In this document: positions 50,728 through 60,075 of the stretch, in pieces
Numbering within the stretch: position 1 is the stretch's first letter
Layout of the letters: the number at the start of each line of letters is the position of its first letter
Source of the DNA: Bryobacteraceae bacterium
Lineage (GTDB): Bacteria; Acidobacteriota; Terriglobia; Bryobacterales; Bryobacteraceae
NCBI GenBank assembly: GCA_026002855.1
Contig: BPGD01000001.1
Coordinates: forward strand, 2,736,001-2,800,000
Direction of reading: 5' to 3'
Length of the DNA: 64,000 nucleotides
The notes under the pieces: model-generated
Database searches by the model: none
What the model saw: the letters and a program-made list of their open reading frames with translations, nothing else
Told to the model about the DNA's origin: nothing
Program-made: the position numbers and the translations under genes

Positions 50728-52951
50728 GACGAGAGCCTCCTTTCCTGTATGCAGCGGAAGCTTTCTTCGCCGCTCTTTCCGGGGAGCGTGGCCCGGTGGC
50801 AGGCACTGCCTTTTGCCGTGCAGGGGACTGCCTGGCCCCGTAAAGCCAGCGGTAGATGTCGAGGTTTCTCAGCACGAGTTGCACATAGTCGCGCGTCTGG
50901 GCAAAGGGGATCGTCTCAGTGAATTCGGCGGGCTCCCGGAACTCGCCCCAGCCGAGCCACACGGGCACACGCGTGGGACCGGCATTGTAGGCGGCCAATG
51001 CGGCTTCCATCTTTCCCTGATGCTGCTCCAGGAGTCTGGACAGATAGTAAGTGCCGATTGCCACATTGACGCCGGGGCGGTGGAGCGCACGCGGGGTCAC
51101 CGCGCCGAGCTTCAACTTTCGACCAAGCTGGCGCCCGGCGGCAGGCATCACCTGCATCAGTCCGATGGCGCCGGCGCTGGAGACCGCTTCGGGGTCGAAT
51201 TCCGACTCCTGCCGGATGAGCGCCGCCACCAGCAGTGGATCCAGATTATGCCGGCGGGCGTGCTGCTCAATCAGAGAGCGGTACGGGAATGGAAACGCGA
51301 GCTCCCAGAATCGGCGCGGAGCGGCTTCCCGGGGTAGCCACAGATATTCCGGCACGGTGCCTCGAATGTGGCGGACGGCCGCTCCAAACGCGGCCCGCTG
51401 GCTGGCGATGGCGGCCAGCTCCATCGCCAGCGCATAGCGGGAAGCGCCGTTGCGGACCCCGAAGCGCAGCTCGATCTCAGCCCAGGTCCCCAGAGCTGCA
51501 GAGGCGAGCGTGCGCGCGCGCTGGATTCGCCAGCGGGCCTCCTCATCGGGGGTGAAGTCCGCCGTACGCGGCCGCGGAGGCCACAGGATGGAGGCGAGGA
51601 AGCGCCGCGCGGCCGCCGCGTCCCCGGCTTCGGCGGATGAGGGCCGGGGCCGGCCGGCCGCCAGCGCAGCGTAAAAATAGTTGGGAAAACGCGCGCGTAA
51701 TTCAGAGTAATATACGGCAGCGGCGGCGGAATTCCCCTTTTCTTCTTCAATGTTTCCCAGATAATACAGCGCTGCTCCGGCACGGTCAGAGCCGGGGAAT
51801 CGCCGCAGATGTTCGCGGAGGAGCTCTTCCGCCCCGCTGCGGCGATCCAGCCAGGCGCGCCAGACGACCTTCCAGTGGCAGGCCGCTGCTTCCGGCGCCT
51901 GAGGGAACGAGTCGGCACAGGCGCGAAACAGGGGCGCGTATCCTGCCGCTTCATTTCTGATGAGGTAAGAGTTTCCGGCCTGAATGAGCGATTTAAGCGT
52001 CCATTCGGAGGCTGGGGCCCGGCGGCGCAGGTCTTCGAGGGCGGCCATCATGCTGCCGGCGTCATCGAGGCGGCGGTGGCAGAGCAGGATGTAGTACAGG
52101 CGTTCGGCGTCGGCCTCTGGCGAGGCGGGCCGCAGGGCCTGGAGAGCGGACAGCGCCTCGTGCGTCCGCCGCTCGTGATAGAGCATGGCGGCGGCACGGA
52201 CGGCAGCGATTTCCCGCACCGCCGCGGAGGCCGCTTCGTTGGTCAACGCCAGCCACTCCTCACGGGCGGCCGGATGGCGGCCCGCCTTGCCCAATCTTTC
52301 AGCGCGCTCCATCCGCAGTTCATCGGGGGGAGGCGAAATGGCGAGGGAGGGGTCGCGCGCGAGCGCGGCCAGCGCATCAGACGCCGCGGCCGCTTCGGGC
52401 GCCAGCGGATGCAGACACCAGACCCGCTGGTATAGCGCGGCAGCACGGGCCTTCTCTCCAAGCGCTTCCCGCGCCCGCGCGGCTGTCATCGTCGCCTGCG
52501 GCTCGGGCAACTGCTCCGGCGGCACGCGCTCCAGCATGGCCAGTGCTTCCCGGTAGCGCCCGGCGTGGATCAGGGCATCGGCTCCGAGCACGGCGGCGCG
52601 GCCGGCCACGGAGGAGGGGTAGCGGGTCTGCCAGACGGGCGCGAGGGCACGAGCGGCCTCCTCGTACCGCTGCGCGGCGGACAGCGCCTGGGCCCGCCAA
52701 TAGGCGAGGAAATCGGCGATTTGCGGATGCCGCGCGGCGAGCGCGGCCAGGCGGGCAGCGGCCCCCGGCTCTCCCCGGGTCGCGGCGGCCACAGCGGCAG
52801 CCAATTCAGAGGGCGCCTTCGGCGGCGCCTCCGCGGGAACGGGTTGCCCCGCCGCAAGGGCCACGGCGGCCGCGCAGAGCAACGCGGCCGCTCCCGGCGC
52901 CTCAGGCCAGCGGACCCGGATAGTCCGGCCCAAGAACGGCGGGATCGTCAT
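50711..52951 (-). CDS. Soluble lytic transglycosylase (Slt-type)
   Basis: 746 residues from ATG 52951. A signal peptide (~20-40, after a basic start) and a long TPR-like alpha superhelix precede a C-terminal SLT domain: DPLLVAALIRQESEFDPEAV with the catalytic Glu in RQESEF, then SSAGAIGLMQVMP and AYNAGPTRVPVW. It cleaves peptidoglycan to 1,6-anhydro products. The start overlaps the end of the GAF-like gene by 50 bases; an SD-like GAGGA is ten bases before the ATG. A later TTG start is possible. Confidence 0.87.
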   Translation of the reverse strand: MTIPPFLGRTIRVRWPEAPGAAALLCAAAVALAAGQPVPAEAPPKAPSELAAAVAAATRGEPGAAARLAALAARHPQIADFLAYWRAQALSAAQRYEEAARALAPVWQTRYPSSVAGRAAVLGADALIHAGRYREALAMLERVPPEQLPEPQATMTAARAREALGEKARAAALYQRVWCLHPLAPEAAAASDALAALARDPSLAISPPPDELRMERAERLGKAGRHPAAREEWLALTNEAASAAVREIAAVRAAAMLYHERRTHEALSALQALRPASPEADAERLYYILLCHRRLDDAGSMMAALEDLRRRAPASEWTLKSLIQAGNSYLIRNEAAGYAPLFRACADSFPQAPEAAACHWKVVWRAWLDRRSGAEELLREHLRRFPGSDRAGAALYYLGNIEEEKGNSAAAAVYYSELRARFPNYFYAALAAGRPRPSSAEAGDAAAARRFLASILWPPRPRTADFTPDEEARWRIQRARTLASAALGTWAEIELRFGVRNGASRYALAMELAAIASQRAAFGAAVRHIRGTVPEYLWLPREAAPRRFWELAFPFPYRSLIEQHARRHNLDPLLVAALIRQESEFDPEAVSSAGAIGLMQVMPAAGRQLGRKLKLGAVTPRALHRPGVNVAIGTYYLSRLLEQHQGKMEAALAAYNAGPTRVPVWLGWGEFREPAEFTETIPFAQTRDYVQLVLRNLDIYRWLYGARQSPARQKAVPATGPRSPERAAKKASAAYRKGGSRRGRSR

Positions 52952-54053
52952 TGGCGAGAGTCCTCAGAAATTCCAGGTGAAGATAGTCGATCATCGACGG
53001 TACGCGCATGAATTCGTGCTGGAATTGTGCGCGGCTGCGGTCCATTTCTTCCTTCAGCAGGGCGTAAATGTTTCGGATTTCCCGCCCTTCGCGGACTTTT
53101 TTCGCGTGATACAGACGGATTTCAGCCACCCGGACGCGGGCGAAACGCTGCGCCCGCGCATGGATCTCCTGTTCTTCGCGCGGCAGCGAGGACCATTCCG
53201 GGGGTTCCTGCTGTCCCGCCGCAGGGGCGGCAGCGATCACCGCCGGTGCTGGCGCAGCGGGCAGGATAGGGATGACCGGAGCGCGGGCAGGCTGTGCTTC
53301 GCCGCTCGCCTGAAGCGCTTCCAGCGCCGGTCCCGCCATCCCGGTGACCACTTCGAGCAGGTTCAGATCCACGGGCGCCTCTCCGCTCTCCACATAGAGC
53401 ACGGCGGCCACCTTCCGGCTGCCTTCCCGTGCTCCGGTGATGATCGGCAGCAGGCAGATCCGCTTGTCGTCGGCGCCGTCGAGCGCCTCGCTGAGCTCGG
53501 CGCTGAGCTCGCTGGCGGAGGCCATGCTGATGACGGCGTCCATGGTTTCCAGCACGTTCCGGAATGCCGGCGCCTCAGTGAGCGGGACGGGAAACTCCGG
53601 CCGCCGGGGCAGCTCGAATCCGGCGGCGGCGCGATGGTCCTCGTATTGAATGCGTTTGCCGGCGATGCTGAACAGGACGACGCGCGGCGCGAAGTGGAAC
53701 GCGCCATCCAGCAGCGCGGCGGCCCACTCGGCGGCGTTCGAGGCCTGATGCAGCCGGCGCGCCACCTGGTTCAACCGTTCGCCGAGCGCCCGGACCGCGC
53801 CGGAGGCGGCGCGGTCCAGCTCCTGCTCGACACGCGCCGCCACGCGGCGTTCCAGCTCCTGCTCAAAGGCTTCGCGGAAGGCGGCAAAGCGCTCCTCCAG
53901 CGCGCGCTGAAGGTGCTCCCGCCATCCCCGTTCAAGGAGCTCCTGCACGGATTCAATGTGGAGCTGCCAGGCGGCGGCGATCTGCTCCTCGGCGGTGAGC
54001 CGCTCCTGTTCAAACAAATCCTGTCCGATCTGTTGCGGCGTAGGGTTGTCCAT
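52902..54053 (-). CDS. Coiled-coil protein with GAF-like domain
   Basis: 383 residues. The first ~120 residues are a charged helical/coiled region (ERFAAFREAFEQELERRVAA). Residues ~120-255 resemble a GAF domain by pattern (VVLFSIAGKRIQYEDHRAAA; KVAAVLYVESGEAPVDLNLL). A Pro/Ala linker and a helical C-terminus follow. GAF domains bind small ligands, but no output domain is attached. Its 3' end overlaps the transglycosylase. Confidence 0.55.
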   Translation of the reverse strand: MDNPTPQQIGQDLFEQERLTAEEQIAAAWQLHIESVQELLERGWREHLQRALEERFAAFREAFEQELERRVAARVEQELDRAASGAVRALGERLNQVARRLHQASNAAEWAAALLDGAFHFAPRVVLFSIAGKRIQYEDHRAAAGFELPRRPEFPVPLTEAPAFRNVLETMDAVISMASASELSAELSEALDGADDKRICLLPIITGAREGSRKVAAVLYVESGEAPVDLNLLEVVTGMAGPALEALQASGEAQPARAPVIPILPAAPAPAVIAAAPAAGQQEPPEWSSLPREEQEIHARAQRFARVRVAEIRLYHAKKVREGREIRNIYALLKEEMDRSRAQFQHEFMRVPSMIDYLHLEFLRTLANDDPAVLGPDYPGPLA

Positions 54054-54095
54054 GAGGGTTTTCCGATGCCTGCTGAAGAGCAGTGTATCGCGGCT

Positions 54096-56462
54096 TCAGC
54101 GCGCGGCGGGCGCGGGAGCAGGCGGCCAGAGCGGCCCTTCCCAGATGGCCGCCGGCGACGTCCAGCCGATCCGGAGCACGCCAGCCGGCGAAGCGTGGCC
54201 GCGGCCGCTCCAGAAACGCCCGTCCATCCAGAAGGAGATCTGGGAGAACCGCCAGGGATCCTGCACGCGGCCGCCGTCATATTCCAGCGAGGCGTGAACC
54301 TGCCGCGCGATTCCCTCCGGTAGGCTGAGCGCCGGCGAAGCGAACTCGGCCCATGCGGTCACGCCGGTCTCCATGCCTGGTCCCAGCGCGGCGGCGCGGG
54401 CTTCCAGCTCCGCGTCCGCCCACGCGCCGCCGGGCAAGGCGCCGGAAGCGACGGCCCGCAGCCGATAACGCGTGGGCGACCGCTCGATCAGTGCCTGTGC
54501 CTGCCCCTGGAGGACAAACCCGTTCCAGCGGGCCGAGAGGCTTTCGAAATGAACAGATGTCGCGCGCCAGGCAAAACGCGACCGCACGTCGTGAAACTCC
54601 TGGCGGCCAAGCACCAGCGTCTCGGCCCGAAGCGAACCACCGACCCGCAAATCGCGCAGCCACGCGGGCGGCGGCGGGGGACGGCGGCGCAGCGTGCGCT
54701 CCAGAAACGACGGCTGCGGAGGCAGCGCCGCCTCAAACAACCGGTCCAGATCTGTGCCATCGAGACGCCTGGCCTCGATCTGGACCTCCGCCTGCACCAG
54801 ACTCCTGGGGTCACGCCGTGCCGTAACACGGAAAGCGGAGTTGCCGAATCGGCCTTCCGCCTGTCGCAGCTTCCAGGCAGCGCCGTCGAGATCCACGACC
54901 GCCCTTTCCAGTGCCACCGGCACGCGGAACCCGGGCGGCGCGCAACGAGCCGCGACCAGCGAGAGCTGCCCGCTCCATTGCGCAGGCTTCAGGGGCTCGG
55001 CAAGCGGGAACTCGCGGACAAAGCCGACGTGCCCGCTCCAGACTCCCGCGTGGCAGGCGTGAACCAGCGGCGCCGGTCCCAGCCCCGGCAGTGAGTTCAG
55101 GGCCCCGTTCAGCTCGCGGACCGCCATTCTACCACTGCGAAGGACAAACTCCAGCCGGCGCCCGGCAGGATCCCAGGCGCCGGTGAGTTCGGCTTCGGCT
55201 CCGCCGGGAGATTCGACCTGGGCATGTTCCAGCAGAAAACGGTCCGCCTCAAGCCGGACCAGCGCATCCCGGGCCCTGACCGGAGGGCTATTGCCCAGGC
55301 GGACCAGTGCCTCCGGCACGCGGATTTCGCCATGCGAAGGCGCGGCCGTGGCGAAGACAGCCGAACCGGAAACCGCGGCGTCGACGCGGAGACCCTCCGG
55401 CGTTTCGATGCCCAGCCTGTGGCACAGGTCGAGCAGCGCTTCGGCAGGCAATGATTCAAACGAAACGGACGCATTCCACCGGGGCAGGGAAAGCAGCCCC
55501 TCGCCCCGGAGACTTACCTGAATCGGCAGCGCCTTCCTGCCCTTGCCGGGCGGACCGGAAGACAGATCAAGCGCCTGCCGGTCCAGGTCAAGCCGCCCTT
55601 CAAACGGAAGCTCGTAATTCTGTCCGCGGAGACCAAAGAAGGCGGGCCGTTCGATTTCCTCCACTTCGAGCGTGCCGCGGACCCGAAAATCGTGATAAGG
55701 GCCGTCGAGAAACGCCCGCGCCGAAAAACGCCCCTGGAGGCCAAGATCGCGTCCGGCCAGCAGGAGCAGAAGTTCGCTGATGGAGCTCCGCTGGAGCGAA
55801 ACATCGACGGAAAACCTGCCGCCGCCGGGGCCGGGCGTCCAGCGGCCGGCGCCGGAAAAGCGGCCGAAGCCCTGTTCGGAGCGGTCCGTGCGCGCGGGCG
55901 AGGCTTCGTAGCGCCAGCGGAACTCGCCGGCCGGGCGGGAAGCGGGCTCCAGATCGAGGTCAACCCCATTCAGGAAGTAGGCGGATTTCTGGACTCCCTC
56001 ACGGAAATTGATGCGGCTTTCCCGCAGTGAAAATTCAGGAATAATGCCGTATTTGCCGGAACGTGAAATCGCTTTTTGAAGGAAGGAGACGAGGTTGAAA
56101 CCGGCATGACCGGAGCGGGCCAGGTTGACACTGGCGCCGAGGAGGCGGATCGCGGACGGCGCGATCCTGCCGTTGAACAACGCGCCCAGACTCAGCGAGG
56201 CCCGCAGTTCGTCGGCATAGAGAAAGGGCTCGAGGCCAAAGGCCGGATCTTCGGCGACCACAACCTGATATGCCACCAGCGAGGGAACGGGGAAAAGCGC
56301 GCCCCGCACTTCGCTGAATTCGATTTTCCTCGAAAGCGAATTTTCCAGGGCGCGGCGAAAGGGATCGGCCAGCCAGGGCGTGCGGACAAAGGGAACCCCG
56401 GCGGCCAGCGCCGCCAGAGCGAAGAGGGCGGCAATGGGCCAAAACCATCGCCGGTCTCTCAC
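54096..56462 (-). CDS. AsmA-like membrane-anchored protein
   Basis: 788 residues from GTG 56462, overlapping the mobA-like stop (GTGA). One N-terminal membrane anchor (~10-27) and a long repetitive beta-rich body fit the AsmA/YhdP-like bridge proteins (VRTPWLADPFRRALENSLSR, then KIEFSEVRGALFPVPSL, at the start). These proteins span or line the periplasm and have been linked to lipid transport and envelope integrity. Homology is by overall pattern, so an AsmA-type name is cautious. Confidence 0.7.
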   Translation of the reverse strand: MRDRRWFWPIAALFALAALAAGVPFVRTPWLADPFRRALENSLSRKIEFSEVRGALFPVPSLVAYQVVVAEDPAFGLEPFLYADELRASLSLGALFNGRIAPSAIRLLGASVNLARSGHAGFNLVSFLQKAISRSGKYGIIPEFSLRESRINFREGVQKSAYFLNGVDLDLEPASRPAGEFRWRYEASPARTDRSEQGFGRFSGAGRWTPGPGGGRFSVDVSLQRSSISELLLLLAGRDLGLQGRFSARAFLDGPYHDFRVRGTLEVEEIERPAFFGLRGQNYELPFEGRLDLDRQALDLSSGPPGKGRKALPIQVSLRGEGLLSLPRWNASVSFESLPAEALLDLCHRLGIETPEGLRVDAAVSGSAVFATAAPSHGEIRVPEALVRLGNSPPVRARDALVRLEADRFLLEHAQVESPGGAEAELTGAWDPAGRRLEFVLRSGRMAVRELNGALNSLPGLGPAPLVHACHAGVWSGHVGFVREFPLAEPLKPAQWSGQLSLVAARCAPPGFRVPVALERAVVDLDGAAWKLRQAEGRFGNSAFRVTARRDPRSLVQAEVQIEARRLDGTDLDRLFEAALPPQPSFLERTLRRRPPPPPAWLRDLRVGGSLRAETLVLGRQEFHDVRSRFAWRATSVHFESLSARWNGFVLQGQAQALIERSPTRYRLRAVASGALPGGAWADAELEARAAALGPGMETGVTAWAEFASPALSLPEGIARQVHASLEYDGGRVQDPWRFSQISFWMDGRFWSGRGHASPAGVLRIGWTSPAAIWEGPLWPPAPAPAAR

Positions 56463-57052
56463 GGAAGATCCTCCCCGGTCAGGCGCCGGAACGCTTCCGG
56501 CGTGTCAATATCGAGAATCGCGGCCTCGTCGTCCGTTTCGATGAAGCACCGGCGCGACCGGCGGATGAGGTCACGGGCCGAGGCCTGCGGCGGCAGAGCA
56601 AGCAACGCCGCTTCCATCCTGGCCGCAGCCAGCACCGGGTGCCCATGCGCGCCCCGTACACTGGGTTGCCAGAAGTCCGCCGCTGCCGGGTCGAAGGCGT
56701 CGAGCAACACTGACAGCGTCTCCGGCCGGACACCGGGCGAATCGACCGGCGTAAAGAAGAACGCCTCCGTGTCCGGACACAGCGCCCGCAGGCCGCACTG
56801 AAGGGAGGACAACTGGCCCTGGTCGGGGCGCGGGTTCAGTACGAGCACTGCCTCGTCAGCGCGCCGCAACGAAGCGCCGATCCTCTCCGCGTCGTGTCCG
56901 AGTACGCAGATGACCCGCCCGCCAGCGGAGCGAAAGAGGGCGATCTGGCGGTCCAGGAAGGTCTCGCCCTGGTATTCGAGCAGCGGCTTGGGGCGCCCCA
57001 TGCGGCTGGAGGCGCCGCCCGCCAGCAGGATCGCGCTCCATCGGGGCTTCAC
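56459..57052 (-). CDS. MobA/MocA-like nucleotidyltransferase
   Basis: 197 residues from GTG 57052, overlapping the xdhC stop. The nucleotide-binding signature AILLAGGASSRMGRPKPLLE is followed by FFFTPVDSPGVRP. Proteins of this type next to xdhC usually add CMP or GMP to molybdenum cofactor for xanthine-dehydrogenase-family enzymes (mocA/mobA). No molybdoenzyme gene is in the window. Confidence 0.8.
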   Translation of the reverse strand: MKPRWSAILLAGGASSRMGRPKPLLEYQGETFLDRQIALFRSAGGRVICVLGHDAERIGASLRRADEAVLVLNPRPDQGQLSSLQCGLRALCPDTEAFFFTPVDSPGVRPETLSVLLDAFDPAAADFWQPSVRGAHGHPVLAAARMEAALLALPPQASARDLIRRSRRCFIETDDEAAILDIDTPEAFRRLTGEDLP

Positions 57053-57897
57053 TTGCGGATCGCTTCCGGCAGGCTCTCGCCGAGGACGCTCATCGACAGG
57101 GCGCGCCAGTTGGATGCGGCGCGGCGGCGCACGGCGATCATCTCCGCGGCCACGCTGACGGCGATCTCCTCGGGCGTCACCGCGCCGATGTCCAGCCCCA
57201 TTGGGGCGTGCACGCGGCGAAACTGCTCCGGATCCATGCCTTCCCGAACCAGCTCCCGCACGACGCTGATGACCTTGCGGCGGCTGCCGATCATGGCGAC
57301 GTAGGCGGCAGGCGTGGTGGCGGCCCAGCGCAACACGCGCATGTCGTCGCGGTGGCCGCGGGTGACGATGATCAGATAACTGGTTGAATTCACCGGCAAT
57401 TTCGGAAAAATTTCCTCGTAATTGCCGGCGATGATTTCATCCGCGTCAGGAAAACGTTCGCGGTTGGCAAAGGACTCGCGGTCGTCAATGACGGTGACGG
57501 AGAAGCCGAGCATGGAGCAGAGCCGGGCAAGGCTTTTCGAAATGTGGCCGGCGCCGAACAGGAACGCCTGCGGCAGCGGCTCCACCGGTTCGATGTAGAT
57601 TTCCAATTGCCCTCCGCAGATCAGCCCGTTGTCGTAGGCGGCGTCCTCAGCCAGCGAGAAGGCGAGCAGCCTCGGCCTGCCCGAGTCCATTACCTCGCGC
57701 GCCGTCTGCCACACTTCGGCTTCCACGCAGCCGCCGCCAATGGTGCCGGTGAAGGTGCCGTCGTCGCGCACGAGAATCTTCGCGCCCGGGTAGCTGGGAA
57801 TGGAGCCGTTCACCTTCACGATGGTGGCGAGCGCCCCTTTGCGTCCGCAGCGGCGCAGGCGGACTACTTCCTCGTAGATGTCCATCGCAACATTCAT
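57049..57897 (-). CDS. xdhC: XdhC-family molybdenum cofactor chaperone
   Basis: 282 residues from ATG 57897. XdhC N-terminal part (LATIVKVNGSIPSYPGAKIL; TIGGGCVEAEVW) and Rossmann-like C-terminal domain (FLFGAGHISKSLARL; YVAMIGSRRKVISVVRELV). XdhC inserts sulfurated cofactor into xanthine dehydrogenase-type enzymes. It is the first gene of a minus-strand run with overlapping starts and stops. Confidence 0.88.
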   Translation of the reverse strand: MNVAMDIYEEVVRLRRCGRKGALATIVKVNGSIPSYPGAKILVRDDGTFTGTIGGGCVEAEVWQTAREVMDSGRPRLLAFSLAEDAAYDNGLICGGQLEIYIEPVEPLPQAFLFGAGHISKSLARLCSMLGFSVTVIDDRESFANRERFPDADEIIAGNYEEIFPKLPVNSTSYLIIVTRGHRDDMRVLRWAATTPAAYVAMIGSRRKVISVVRELVREGMDPEQFRRVHAPMGLDIGAVTPEEIAVSVAAEMIAVRRRAASNWRALSMSVLGESLPEAIRK

Positions 57898-57936
57898 TGT
57901 ACCCGCGCGCCGCGGGAGGGTCCCTGGCGGCAGTGC

Positions 57937-57942
57937 TATCAT
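57937..57942 (+). promoter_or_regulatory. Extended -10 directly before the HAD gene (leaderless)
   Basis: TGC-TATCAT ends at 57942, eight bases before the ATG at 57951, so the mRNA would begin at or next to the start codon. Confidence 0.4.
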
Positions 57943-57950
57943 GACGGCGA

Positions 57951-58628
57951 ATGTTCGAAAACCTGCGGGTCGCGCTCGGCCTGGCATTTCTTTTCGACAT
58001 GGACGGCGTGCTGATCGAGTCCACGGGCATCCACACCCGGGCCTGGGAAGAGTACCTGGCCCGGCACGGCATTCCGTCGGCGGGCGTGATGGAGAAGATG
58101 CTCGGCAAGCGGAACGACCAGATCGTCCGCGTGCTTTGGGGCCCGGAGATCAGCGAGGACGAGGTGTTCCGCCACGGGGCGGAAAAGGAGCGGCTTTATC
58201 GCGAGCTGATGGCGCCGGTGTTCGAGCAGCATGTCGTGCGCGGCGTCCGCGAATTTGTCCGCGCCGCTCACGCCGCCGGCGTGCCTTGCGCGTTGGCGAC
58301 CAACGCCGAACCGGAAAACGTTGACTTCGTGCTCGACGGCACGGGGCTGCGCGGCTGCTTCCACGCCATCGTGGACGGACACCAGGCGAAGCGCCCGAAA
58401 CCGGATCCGGAGGTCTTTCTGACGGCCGCCCAGCGGCTCGGCGTTTCGCCGCCGAACTGCATCATCTTTGAGGACTCGCCCGGCGGGCTGGAGGCGGCGC
58501 GCGCCTCCGGCGCCCGCGTGGTGGCGGTGCTGACCACGCTCGAAGAAGCGCCGGCGGCGGACCTGGCCGTGCGGGACTTTCTGGACCCATCGCTGCTGCC
58601 ATGGCTATCCCGGCAGACACCCCGCTGA
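57951..58628 (+). CDS. HAD-superfamily phosphatase/phosphomutase
   Basis: 225 residues with HAD motifs: FLFDMDGVLIESTG (nucleophile Asp), ALATNAEPENVDFV, AKRPKPDPEVF and IIFEDSPGGLEAARASG. The pattern is closest to beta-phosphoglucomutase / sugar-phosphatase types. Substrate unknown. Overlaps the next gene by 28 bases. Confidence 0.85.
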   Translation: MFENLRVALGLAFLFDMDGVLIESTGIHTRAWEEYLARHGIPSAGVMEKMLGKRNDQIVRVLWGPEISEDEVFRHGAEKERLYRELMAPVFEQHVVRGVREFVRAAHAAGVPCALATNAEPENVDFVLDGTGLRGCFHAIVDGHQAKRPKPDPEVFLTAAQRLGVSPPNCIIFEDSPGGLEAARASGARVVAVLTTLEEAPAADLAVRDFLDPSLLPWLSRQTPR

Positions 58629-60037
58629 CGGCGACGGCGCTCGCCACCGCACTGGTCTCCATCGGCCTCGCGTCGCTTGTCTGGCAGCGCAGGGTGGCGC
58701 GGCTCGAAAGGCTCCGCCGCCAGATCACCGCCATCCGGCAGGTGAGCCGCCAGGTGCTGCGGGCTCCGGACGAAGCGTCAGCGGCGGCGCTGATGGAGGA
58801 GGAGTTGCGCCGGATCCTAGCCGACCGCAGCCTGAAGGTGGCCATCGGAAGGCCCGGGAGCAGCGCAAAACGTGGTTTCCTGCCTCCGTATCACCTGCGT
58901 TTTCCCATGAATCCACAGGAAAATCCGCAGGACTTTCTCGAGATCTGGCACTCGAATGAGCGCGGCTTTTCACAGGAAATCCGCGAAGCGCTCGAAGACC
59001 TCGCCCAGCATGCAGCCACCGCCGCCGAAATGCGCAGCCAGCGCGCCTTCCGCGAGCAGATGGCGCGGACCGAACAGCTCGCCGCCACGGGCCTGCTCCT
59101 TTCGGCCATCGCTCAGGACCTCCGGGAACCGCTCGAAGCGATCCTGCGCGAGGCGAGGGCGCGTAAGCTCGAATCGCTGGCCCCGGAGGCGGAGACGGCG
59201 CTGAAGCTTGTGGAGCGGTTGGCTGGCCACGGCGGCCGCGTCGTTGCCCGCATGGCCGTGTTTGATCTGAATGAATTGCTGCGCCGTCTGTGCGGGTTCC
59301 GCGAACGCGCGTGGCATCTGATGCAGATGGATGTCCGCATCGAGGCCGCCGCGGTGCCGCTGAGCGTGCGGGGTCCGGAAGCCATGGTCGAGGAAGCGCT
59401 GCTTGGCCTCATCGTGATCGCCGAGCAGTCGCAGCAGGGGCGTGAAGGTCCCCGCCTCTGCCTTGAGGCTGCCGCGGAAGACGACCGGGCCGTGGTGAGG
59501 CTGTCCTGGCCGGCGGATGCCGGCGTGTTTCCGCCGCCCATTGAGGAAGGGCTGGCCGCGTGCCGGAATCTGCTGCGCAGTTGCGGGGCTGGTCTGGAAG
59601 AAGAGCACGCGGAAGGACAGGTGCGGCTGCGTGCCGTGTTCCGCCTGGTGAGCGAACCGGCCGAGGAACGGCCGCGCGAGCCGCAACGGGCCCCGTCGCG
59701 GCCGCTGACGCTGCTGCTTGTACATCCGCAGCCGGAGACGCTGCGGCCGCTGATCCGGGCGCTGGCGGAGCGTCACCACCGCGTCGTGCCCGCAGTGGAC
59801 GCGGTGCAGGCTCTCGATATGGCCGCCCGGCTGCGGTTCGACGCCGTGTTCGCCGCGCCGGCCGGGACGGATCTCGATTGGATCGACTTCGCCGAGCGGA
59901 TGAGTCAGCACGCGCCCGTGGTGGGATGGCTTTCCTCCGGCGGACGCCCGGGCCCTCCGGGCGTGCCCATGCTGCCGCTGACGCCGGCCGGCCACGAGCT
60001 TGATGTATGCCTCGAATCGCTGGAAGCAACCCGATGA
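58601..60037 (+). CDS. Histidine-kinase-like protein with lost catalytic residues
   Basis: 478 residues. N-terminal membrane segment (~10-27), a GAF-like region, then a HisKA-like helix in which the phospho-acceptor His is replaced by Gln: LLLSAIAQ172DLREPLEAIL. A partial ATPase-like region lacks recognisable N and G boxes. The C-terminal ~115 residues look like a receiver domain (LTLLLVHPQPETLRPLIRAL; LRFDAVFAAPAGTDLDWIDF) in which the acidic pair and phospho-acceptor Asp appear to be missing. It is therefore likely a non-catalytic signalling scaffold or a decayed hybrid kinase. Confidence 0.65.
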   Translation: MAIPADTPLTATALATALVSIGLASLVWQRRVARLERLRRQITAIRQVSRQVLRAPDEASAAALMEEELRRILADRSLKVAIGRPGSSAKRGFLPPYHLRFPMNPQENPQDFLEIWHSNERGFSQEIREALEDLAQHAATAAEMRSQRAFREQMARTEQLAATGLLLSAIAQDLREPLEAILREARARKLESLAPEAETALKLVERLAGHGGRVVARMAVFDLNELLRRLCGFRERAWHLMQMDVRIEAAAVPLSVRGPEAMVEEALLGLIVIAEQSQQGREGPRLCLEAAAEDDRAVVRLSWPADAGVFPPPIEEGLAACRNLLRSCGAGLEEEHAEGQVRLRAVFRLVSEPAEERPREPQRAPSRPLTLLLVHPQPETLRPLIRALAERHHRVVPAVDAVQALDMAARLRFDAVFAAPAGTDLDWIDFAERMSQHAPVVGWLSSGGRPGPPGVPMLPLTPAGHELDVCLESLEATR

Positions 60038-60075
60038 GCCGCCGCTCCATCCCACCGGTTATGAGGAGGTTTCCG

